Source: an uncultured Saprospiraceae bacterium
Lineage (GTDB): Bacteria > Bacteroidota > Bacteroidia > Chitinophagales > Saprospiraceae
Direction of reading: 5' to 3'
NCBI GenBank assembly: GCA_937930625.1
Contig: CALHBW010000061.1
Span: forward strand, 1 to 10,629
DNA: 10,629 bases
Shown: positions 6,509-10,629 of the stretch, one piece after another
Layout: every line of letters begins with the position of its first letter
How positions within the stretch are numbered: the stretch's first letter is position 1
The notes under the pieces: model-generated
Seen by the model: the letters and a program-made list of their open reading frames with translations, nothing else
What the model was told of the DNA's origin: nothing
The model's database searches: none
Made by a program: the position numbers and the translations under genes

Positions 6509-7972
6509 CTACTCTACACGCTGTCGCAACAAGGCTTCTATCTTGCCCAAACGCGCCTCCAAATCCGCATTATGCGCTCGTAAGGTTTTGTTTTCTGCCT
6601 CCAACTCCTGCACTGCCTTGACCAATGGCACGACAAACTCCGCATAGCGCAGACTGTAATTGTCAAGCTCATGCTGCGGGGCATCCACACCACTGAAATC
6701 GTACCCAAGCGACTCGGCGGCTTGCTCTACTTCTTGCGCCAAAAAGCCTGTGTAGCGGATAGCCGCTTTTGCCTGCTCGGACTCGGCGAGGCGTAGGCTG
6801 TCGGGCGTGTGCTGGTGCTTGGCGATAGCATCCATATCCATTTGATAGGTGACAGGACGGAGACGACTGATAAATGCCAAGCCGGGGACATTGGATTGGA
6901 TGTGGGTTTTGAAGCGGGCATCGGAGATGTTGCTCCAGTTGGCGTAGCCGCCGATTGAGGTGACATCGCTATTCCCTAAGCGGACTTGGTTGCTACCTGT
7001 GGGTAGGGCAAGGTGTCCTAAAGCTGTAGAGTTGCTGTAAGTACTGTCATTAAGAAATGCTCTATAACCAATTGCAGTATTGAGGTTACCTATTGTGTTA
7101 GCATTTAAAGCACCTGTACCAACAGCAGTGTTGCGAATACCAGTTGTGTTTGCGTTTAAAGCACTTCTACCAGTGGCAGTGTTTTCATTACCAACCGTAT
7201 TAGAAGCCAAGGCAGCCCAACCAGTAGCAGTATTACTACCACCTATCGTATTATTAGCCAAAGTAGCTCTACCAATAGCAGTATTGAATCCCCCCGTTGT
7301 GTTGGTAACTAAAGCAGCACTGCCTATTGCGGTATTAAATACACCTTCTGTGTTGGCACCTAAAGTCCCTCCACCGACAGCAATATTACTCCCACCTGTC
7401 GTATTGTTAACTAAAGCACCTGCACCAATAGCGGTATTACTCCCACCTGTCGTATTCTCTCTCAAAGCCCCTACGCCTATAGCAGTATTTGAATCACCTT
7501 CAGTATTGCTAAGTAAAGCACCATGACCATTAGCAGTGTTCTTAATACCTATTGTATTACTGCTTAATGCATTATAACCGGTAGCTGTATTGGTGTTGCC
7601 CGTTGTATTGGAAACTCCCGCGTTGACACCTAAAAAGGTATTCTGTACATCGGGAAAAGAAATATATTTCAGTCCCATACTCTGCCATTCCGAACCATCA
7701 TAAAACTTAAAATCATTATTAGCATTATCATACACCACCAAGCCTTCAGCCGGATTGCTTATTGCAGATGTATTGGCGACTCTTGGTATGAGGATTCCTT
7801 TATCGGTGGCTTGTACATCCAGCATAGCACTGGCATCGGGAGCAGTACCGTTAGCGTCAATACTTGTCGGTAATTCCGAGTTGTTGTACTGGGCGTTTAC
7901 ATTTGTCAGAAAACAAAAAATGAGTAGGAATAAGGGGATGGTATGGGTGATTTTTATTATGTTTTGTTTCAT
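6509..7972 (-). CDS. Secreted repeat protein with C-terminal peptidase S74 (intramolecular chaperone) domain
   Basis: Predicted exported, trimeric fibre-like surface protein. Residues 1-28 are a Sec signal ending NVNAQ. Residues about 44-100 hold the lead-in common in Bacteroidota (DASAMLDVQATDKGILIPRV, then YDGSEWQSMG). Residues 111-331 are about thirteen 17-residue repeats of the form NTAIGxxALxxNTxGxx, resembling the beta-roll head repeats of YadA-type adhesins; the last is degenerate. NISDARFK then begins an S74 domain (PF13884) as found in phage endosialidase and tail-spike proteins. S350 and K355 have the spacing of the catalytic Ser/Lys dyad, so self-cleavage just before S350 after trimer folding is predicted. 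Residues 450-487 are a leucine-rich coiled coil. No phage gene is nearby, so this is probably a cellular surface protein rather than a tail fibre. A terminator-like hairpin (8019-8051) precedes it, implying its own promoter. Confidence 0.88.
   Translation of the reverse strand: MKQNIIKITHTIPLFLLIFCFLTNVNAQYNNSELPTSIDANGTAPDASAMLDVQATDKGILIPRVANTSAISNPAEGLVVYDNANNDFKFYDGSEWQSMGLKYISFPDVQNTFLGVNAGVSNTTGNTNTATGYNALSSNTIGIKNTANGHGALLSNTEGDSNTAIGVGALRENTTGGSNTAIGAGALVNNTTGGSNIAVGGGTLGANTEGVFNTAIGSAALVTNTTGGFNTAIGRATLANNTIGGSNTATGWAALASNTVGNENTATGRSALNANTTGIRNTAVGTGALNANTIGNLNTAIGYRAFLNDSTYSNSTALGHLALPTGSNQVRLGNSDVTSIGGYANWSNISDARFKTHIQSNVPGLAFISRLRPVTYQMDMDAIAKHQHTPDSLRLAESEQAKAAIRYTGFLAQEVEQAAESLGYDFSGVDAPQHELDNYSLRYAEFVVPLVKAVQELEAENKTLRAHNADLEARLGKIEALLRQRVE
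6980..7642 (-). repeat. 51-bp tandem coding repeats of the S74 protein
   Basis: About thirteen in-frame 51-bp units encode the NTAIGxxALxxNTxGxx motif. Units differ at many third-codon positions, and the consensus residues N-T-A, G, A-L and N-T-x-G are kept. This indicates old, selected protein repeats rather than a recent DNA expansion. Recombination between units could still change the copy number among strains. Confidence 0.85.
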
Positions 7973-8018
7973 GATTAGTAAGAATTTTAAATGGGTGTGA
8001 ATGAATGATTGAGATAGG

Positions 8019-8051
8019 AAAAAACGGCAGATACCTCAAGCATTTGCCGTT
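8019..8051 (-). terminator. Rho-independent terminator of the 174-residue protein gene
   Basis: Read on the minus strand, AACGGCAAAT (8051-8042) pairs with ATCTGCCGTT (8032-8023) with one mismatch and a 9-base loop, and the run of T residues continues to 8019. It lies about 60 bp after the stop at 8114 and before the S74 start at 7972, so the two genes are probably separate transcription units. Confidence 0.7.
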
Positions 8052-8113
8052 CATTTATCGAATGTTTCAATGTTTTAGTTTTTTTGTGAGTTTGGTTGAG
8101 TGTTAGATGACCT

Positions 8114-8638
8114 TTATTCTAACGTTGAACGCTGGGTTTTCATAAAGTCAAATACAATCATTTTTCCTCTGTCATCAAAACCATAAATCAGTCGTCCTCT
8201 CTTAGTCAAGTTTCTAACAGTATATTTTGTATTTCCCCAAGTTTGTAGAGTCACCTCTACACTATTATTTACTACGTTAATCTGGTAATACTGCCTATCT
8301 ACCCTTTTTCTGTCGAAGAGGTTTCTATCACTAAAAAAAACATTCGGTCCTTCGAGTAAAAGTCCCTTTGAGCAATAATTTCTATTGAGACCAATAGAAG
8401 GACCAGAGGCATAAGCCGTATATCTATGTGATTTTCCCCCGTTTCTTCCAGGATTAATTATTGTAATTTGGACGTGATAGCGATTATTCGAATCTTTCTC
8501 TAAATATTCTATAATTTCTTTAAAGTTACTATGTACATTACATTGAGCAAAAGAATAGCTGCTTGATAGTAAGAGGAGAAACAGCACAAAAAGCGTGATT
8601 TTGGATATGATGATTTGTTTTAAATTTAAATTTTTCAT
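8114..8638 (-). CDS. Exported protein of unknown family (174 aa)
   Basis: I do not recognise this protein. The N-terminus (residues 1-32) is a clear Sec signal: basic start, a long hydrophobic stretch (ITLFVLFLLLLSSS) and a cleavage site near SFA-Q-C. Cysteine 33 follows directly, but the preceding residues do not make a good lipobox, so secretion or periplasmic location is more likely than lipidation. The mature part of about 142 residues has a second cysteine (YCSKG), many Arg/Lys/Asn/Tyr residues and alternating hydrophobic stretches (YQINVVNNSVEVTLQTW, KMIVFDFM), suggesting a small beta-rich fold. Two cysteines would allow one disulphide. Base composition looks more AT-rich than susC or the peptidase, which may mean a recent acquisition. 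It stands alone, with a terminator behind it and a long AT-rich region in front. Confidence 0.8.
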   Translation of the reverse strand: MKNLNLKQIIISKITLFVLFLLLLSSSYSFAQCNVHSNFKEIIEYLEKDSNNRYHVQITIINPGRNGGKSHRYTAYASGPSIGLNRNYCSKGLLLEGPNVFFSDRNLFDRKRVDRQYYQINVVNNSVEVTLQTWGNTKYTVRNLTKRGRLIYGFDDRGKMIVFDFMKTQRSTLE

Positions 8639-8758
8639 AATTTGTTTTTTATTTAAAATATTAAAAAATAGTGTGTTTTGTATTAAATCATAAAAATAAG
8701 CATGTCAAATTTCCCATACTTGACAAAAAATCAAGGAAAATCATAAAAACAAGCCACT

Positions 8759-8793
8759 AAAAAATTGATTAGTTAATTGATAATCAGTTTTTT
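8759..8793 (-). terminator. Possible AT-rich terminator hairpin
   Basis: AAAAAATTGATTA (8759-8771) and TAATCAGTTTTTT (8781-8793) form a 13-bp stem with one mismatch and a 9-base loop, ending in a T-run on either strand. It lies downstream of the minus-strand toxin-antitoxin cluster and of the promoter-like site at 8947-8976. The stem is weak (nearly all A-T), so function is uncertain. Confidence 0.35.
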
Positions 8794-8946
8794 ATAGTGA
8801 TTTAAAATGAGGTAAATAACGGTTATTATTTGGAAAAATAATTTTATAGAAAAGAAGAAAAAAGGTAATGGATTGGACTGTTTTTGTGACATGCTGTTTT
8901 ATCATAAGGTAAAATTTTAGTGGTGTAAAAAATACTTTGCCAGATA

Positions 8947-8976
8947 CAAATATATAAATATTTTACAATATTCAAA
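8947..8976 (-). promoter_or_regulatory. Candidate Bacteroidota promoter without a gene directly behind it
   Basis: On the minus strand TTTG (8976-8973), an 18-base spacer and TATATTTG (8954-8947) match both parts of the Bacteroidota consensus (TTTG and TAnnTTTG) at a sensible spacing. Transcription would start near 8940 and run towards 8638. It could give the 174-residue protein gene a leader of about 300 bases, or a short RNA ending at the hairpin at 8759-8793. Confidence 0.35.
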
Positions 8977-9244
8977 AAAAACCTACTATCTTTTACGAAA
9001 AAAATGCAAAACGAAAAGGTCAAATCAACCTTCGATATCCAAACCTTAATTAACGAGAGAGTAGAGCAATAAGTGAAGTATGTGGTGTGTGAGTGATTGT
9101 GTTGAATATTTCTTTGATTGGTGGGATAAAGTGGTATTGCCGGAAAGTGGTGTTGGTGGTAGGTGGTGGTCTTTTTTGGCAAGAGGTTAGGCGCAAGCGT
9201 TTTTCCACAAAAAAATAAAAAAAATGCGTTTGTATCTGCGTCTG

Positions 9245-9262
9245 CCCCGATGAAAATTGGGG
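9245..9262. terminator. Short GC-stemmed hairpin with GAAA loop
   Basis: CCCCGAT and ATTGGGG form a 7-bp stem (one G-T wobble) with a GAAA tetraloop. On the plus strand it is followed by TTTGTTTT, as in a terminator, but no solid plus-strand gene precedes it. On the minus strand it lies 36 bp after the DUF4288-like stop, without an adjacent T-run. It may help to end the toxin-antitoxin transcript. Confidence 0.35.
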
Positions 9263-9298
9263 TTTGTTTTGAGCGTTAAACTGTTTGCGTTGTTCCTG

Positions 9299-9637
9299 TT
9301 AATGTACTGCTTCTTCTATGTCAGCCATTTCTCGTAATTTATCATAGGTGTTCATATCATTGAAATATTTGGAATGGATAGGCGTGACATCCGAGGTGAT
9401 TTCTTCTAAAATGAGGTTCACAGATTCGACTTTTAGGAAATTCCATTTTATAGTGTGTCCGGCTTCGTTGTCGTATTCCGGTTGGTTATTGATGCCGTGG
9501 TGTTTCGCTTTTTTTTCTGCATCTTCCGAAGATACGGCTTCTACTAAAAGCGTAATTTCCTCAAAAACAGGCGTGAAAGTAGGTGCTGTAGATGCCCCTT
9601 CATAAAGTATAACTGCAACGTAAGTTTCTTTTTCCAT
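9299..9637 (-). CDS. DUF4288-like small protein
   Basis: Cytoplasmic protein of 112 residues with no signal or membrane segment. It resembles the DUF4288 family (PF14119): an initial strand YVAVILYEG, then FEEITLLVEAVSSEDAEKKA (residues 25-44; the FEE, the A-S/E-S/E-A pattern and the following helix are typical), and Y-N-x-x-G with IKWNFLKVESV (55-73). The assignment is from memory of the family pattern, not from a search. Biochemical function is unknown. The gene follows the toxin gene by 39 bp on the same strand and is probably cotranscribed with it, so it might be an accessory part of the toxin-antitoxin module or simply a passenger. The start ATG (9637-9635) is the first in frame. The ending is acidic (ADIEEAVH). 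Confidence 0.75.
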   Translation of the reverse strand: MEKETYVAVILYEGASTAPTFTPVFEEITLLVEAVSSEDAEKKAKHHGINNQPEYDNEAGHTIKWNFLKVESVNLILEEITSDVTPIHSKYFNDMNTYDKLREMADIEEAVH

Positions 9638-9676
9638 AATTTCGAGTTGCGAGTGGATGAGTGAGGAAAATATTTA

Positions 9677-9976
9677 TTACGGTTTCATTCTACTTGGGTC
9701 TTGACTGGTATGGAAAATATCGGTAATGTAGATGTTTTCTCCGTCAATCCGATAAATGATTTTGTAATTTCCTTCAACGAGGTAGCGATGTCCTAAACCC
9801 AAGTCGCTGAATTGTTCTTCAATCGGGCCAATACGCGGAAATTGCTCTAAAGTCAGCATTCTTTTTTCAATAGATTCTCTGATCCGAATAGCTACTTCAG
9901 GAAGGTTTTTGTCGCAATAATATTCGTAGATTTGGATAAAACGTATCCTTACATTGGCGGTGATAATGACGGTCAT
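9677..9976 (-). CDS. RelE/ParE-superfamily toxin of a type II toxin-antitoxin pair
   Basis: Small basic protein of 99 residues with the ParE/RelE toxin pattern (PF05016). The sequence runs VIITANVRIRFIQIYEYY (first strand and helix), AIRIRESIEKRMLTLEQFP (second helix, residues about 29-47), the RIGP turn, then the C-terminal sheet HRYLVEGNYKIIYRIDGENI and YITDIFHTSQDPSRM, with the late H-T-x-x-D-P motif usual in the superfamily. It may inhibit gyrase (ParE-like) or cleave mRNA (RelE-like); the sequence does not decide between them, although no strong RelE catalytic set is obvious. I chose the ATG at 9976, which overlaps the antitoxin stop as ATGA. The frame also extends upstream to a TTG at 9985, but that start is less likely. 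The ATGA overlap implies coupled translation. Confidence 0.85.
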   Translation of the reverse strand: MTVIITANVRIRFIQIYEYYCDKNLPEVAIRIRESIEKRMLTLEQFPRIGPIEEQFSDLGLGHRYLVEGNYKIIYRIDGENIYITDIFHTSQDPSRMKP

Positions 9977-10197
9977 ACGTTCCAATTTTCTTTCATCATT
10001 TCACGCAATGGAATCACATTACCTTCGGCAATATCGCGTTCAGAAGCGAGTGCGCGTTCACGTAATTCATCGGAAGTGAGTGGTATAAATTGTTCATTTT
10101 CATCCTTTAAAGCCTTGACTTGCTCTAAAATGGTGGTGTCTTTCAACTGAATTAACCATTCAATCAACTGAAATTTTTCTGCCTGAACATTCGTCAT
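9973..10197 (-). CDS. Antitoxin partner of the RelE/ParE toxin
   Basis: Small 74-residue protein upstream of the toxin and overlapping it by 4 bp (ATGA). Residues about 5-30 (EKFQLIEWLIQLKDTTILEQVKALKDE) are a helical start typical of short Bacteroidota antitoxins of RelE/ParE pairs. The rest (LTSDELRERALASERDIAEGNVIPLREMM) is charged and helical, the kind of flexible tail that wraps the toxin and is proteolysed when the toxin is released. No clear ribbon-helix-helix or HTH DNA-binding domain is seen, so autoregulation may be indirect. Function is assigned mainly from position, size and overlap. A -7 box lies 14 bases upstream of the ATG. Confidence 0.8.
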   Translation of the reverse strand: MTNVQAEKFQLIEWLIQLKDTTILEQVKALKDENEQFIPLTSDELRERALASERDIAEGNVIPLREMMKENWNV

Positions 10198-10211
10198 AAT
10201 TTTATTTTTTC

Positions 10212-10219
10212 CAAAGATA
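10212..10219 (-). promoter_or_regulatory. Candidate -7 box for the antitoxin-toxin-DUF4288 operon
   Basis: TATCTTTG on the minus strand matches TAnnTTTG exactly, 14 bases upstream of the antitoxin ATG at 10197. A TTTG lies 12 bases further upstream, closer than the usual -33 spacing. If used, the 5' leader would be only a few bases long. Confidence 0.45.
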
Positions 10220-10255
10220 ATGATTTTAAGCCAAACTTGCTAATACTTCAAAAAC

Positions 10256-10308
10256 CTAAAAGCAAACCGTCATTCCAAACCCCGATTTGGAATCTGTTCG
10301 GCTTTTAG
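10256..10308 (-). terminator. Two-part hairpin downstream of clpB, possible terminator
   Basis: CTAAAAGC (10256-10263) pairs with GCTTTTAG (10301-10308), and inside it ATTCCAAA (10272-10279) pairs with TTTGGAAT (10286-10293). Read on the minus strand, the outer stem is followed by GTTTTTG, which suits a terminator for transcription coming from clpB. It also separates clpB from the antitoxin promoter. Confidence 0.45.
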
Positions 10309-10317
10309 CACCATTTT

Positions 10318-10416
10318 GAACAGGTAGAGCAAATTCATGAATTTGCTCTACCTGTTCGGGCATCATATCGAGATTCCCCTTCGTAGGGACAAGGCATGCC
10401 TTGTCCCTACGAAGGA
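10318..10416. repeat. Double-palindrome element, copy 2
   Basis: Same orientation and layout as 6401-6499: a perfect 40-bp palindrome (10318-10357), a 20-base linker with TATCGAGATTC, and a perfect 38-bp palindrome (10378-10415). Both cores (10324-10351 and 10383-10410) keep GTAG-N8-CATG-N8-CTAC. Against copy 1 the first palindrome differs only at its sixth base and the symmetric base, T-A in copy 1 and G-C here, so pairing is kept. The element lies between clpB and the toxin-antitoxin operon. Confidence 0.9.
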
Positions 10417-10434
10417 GGTTTCGGTATTTGCGCC

Positions 10435-10462
10435 GTCCACCGTCTACCGTCAATCGTCCACC
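10435..10462 (-). repeat. Four GGTNGAC-type heptamers overlapping the clpB stop
   Basis: Read on the minus strand, 10462-10435 is four consecutive heptamers: GGTGGAC, GATTGAC, GGTAGAC and GGTGGAC. The consensus agrees with GGTNRAY of the array at the susD 3' end. The first two heptamers encode the last codons and the stop of clpB. Confidence 0.75.
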
Positions 10463-10629
10463 GAAAGATACCCACCCACCTCATTCCGAATCTCAATCAA
10501 ACCTTCCTCCACCGTCACGCGAATTGGTTTTTTCGTATCCAATTCATTTTTCAGAATCTTGCGGGCGAGGCGATTGACGATGCGTTTTTGGAGGATGCGT
10601 TTGAGGGGGCGTGCGCCATATTCGGGTTC
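10450..10629 (-). CDS. clpB: C-terminal end of a ClpB-type AAA+ disaggregase (partial)
   Basis: The last 59 codons of an ATP-dependent chaperone that pulls proteins out of aggregates together with DnaK. It begins EPEYGARPLKRILQKRIVNR at the right edge. YGARPLKR is the sensor-2 motif of the second AAA+ domain, whose arginine contacts ATP, and the following LARKILKNEL and IRVTVEEGLIEI match the end of the D2 small domain in ClpB. ClpC or ClpA share the motif but usually continue differently, so ClpB is the best call. The frame ends at TGA (10452-10450). The last residues (SVDD) are encoded by the heptamer array, and a composite of repeats and a hairpin fills the 252 bp to the antitoxin start. 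The upstream part of the gene is outside the window. Confidence 0.85.
   Translation of the reverse strand, partial: EPEYGARPLKRILQKRIVNRLARKILKNELDTKKPIRVTVEEGLIEIRNEVGGYLSVDD

Larger units (their letters stand above)
8639..9298. other. AT-rich region without a convincing gene
   Basis: These 660 bases separate the 174-residue protein gene from the DUF4288-like gene. Contents seen: a near-perfect direct repeat (AAATCATAAAAAYAAGC at 8685-8701 and 8738-8754, 16 of 17 identical) flanking a TGTCAA-N11-TTGACA dyad (8703-8725); an AT-rich hairpin with a T-run (8759-8793); a promoter-like TTTG/TATATTTG pair (8947-8976, minus); a 22-codon plus-strand reading frame at 9004-9072; a GTGGT-rich stretch at about 9080-9170; and a short hairpin with a GAAA loop (9245-9262). 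A 112-codon minus-strand frame (8844-9182) has a composition unlike protein and is not called. Confidence 0.6.

Noticed and set aside
6420..6647. 75-codon plus-strand frame containing RRDKACLVPTK
   Set aside because: It begins in the palindromic element and continues antisense to the conserved C-terminus of the S74 protein.
7080..7526. 148-codon plus-strand frame with periodic Pro/Val/Ala sequence
   Set aside because: It is the antisense image of the 51-bp coding repeats. The minus-strand frame has the signal peptide, recognised repeats and the S74 domain.
6980..7642. Regular 51-bp repeats as a possible CRISPR array
   Set aside because: There are no conserved repeats with unique spacers; the periodicity is in-frame protein repetition with degenerate codons.
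6509..7972. S74 gene as evidence of a prophage
   Set aside because: No structural, lysis, integrase or replication gene is nearby, and the protein has its own Sec signal peptide.
8844..9182. 112-codon minus-strand open frame
   Set aside because: The translation is rich in His, Tyr, Phe and Cys with runs such as HHFPAIPLYP, shows no domain or signal, and crosses the promoter-like site and GTGGT-rich DNA. It is best read as chance in AT-rich sequence.
9977..9985. Upstream TTG start for the toxin gene
   Set aside because: The ATG at 9976 gives the common ATGA overlap with the antitoxin stop and removes only three residues that do not belong to the RelE/ParE fold.
10256..10453. 65-codon minus-strand frame with RDKACLVPTK
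   Set aside because: It lies entirely in the repeats behind clpB. The same peptide is encoded by the other copy of the double-palindrome element, so it reflects the repeat rather than a gene.

Overview
The window looks like a chromosomal segment of a Bacteroidota bacterium. Evidence: a SusC/SusD outer-membrane pair, Bac-type promoter boxes (TAnnTTTG) with no Shine-Dalgarno sequences, a secreted 17-residue-repeat protein with an S74 C-terminal domain of a kind common in this phylum, and intergenic DNA full of palindromes. A Saprospiria/Lewinella-like lineage is my guess from the style of the repeats; no marker gene proves it.

Layout, left to right. (1) 1-4877, minus strand: a transport operon read right to left. 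It holds susC (TonB-dependent transporter), susD (lipoprotein) and then the signal peptide of another exported protein that runs off the left edge. (2) 5118-6368, plus strand and divergent from susC: a lipoprotein M14 zinc carboxypeptidase. (3) 6509-7972, minus, convergent with the peptidase: a surface protein with about thirteen 17-residue repeats, a peptidase S74 domain with an intact Ser/Lys dyad, and a terminal coiled coil. (4) 8114-8638, minus: an exported 174-residue protein of unknown family with its own terminator. (5) 8639-9298: AT-rich, no convincing gene, but a good promoter-like pair and a hairpin followed by a T-run. (6) 9299-10197, minus: antitoxin, RelE/ParE-type toxin (ATGA overlap) and a DUF4288-like protein. 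(7) 10450-10629, minus: the last 59 codons of a ClpB-type AAA+ disaggregase.

The most interesting material lies between the genes. Five kinds of repeat occupy nearly every junction: GGTNRAY heptamer arrays (susD 3' end, clpB 3' end); a 25-bp perfect inverted repeat between susC and susD; three small hairpins sharing a CTTCCAG loop between susC and the peptidase; and a 99-bp double-palindrome element present twice (after the peptidase and after clpB), whose copies differ by a compensatory base-pair change. Its two palindromes share one frame, GTAG-N8-CATG-N8-CTAC. The GTA(G) foot plus hairpin resembles REP elements moved by RAYT transposases (TnpA_REP). The heptamer arrays also overlap the ends of susD and clpB in the same register and appear to supply both stop codons.

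Functionally, SusC/SusD and the neighbouring M14 lipoprotein could cooperate in taking up peptides or other polymers at the outer membrane, but that is inferred from position alone.
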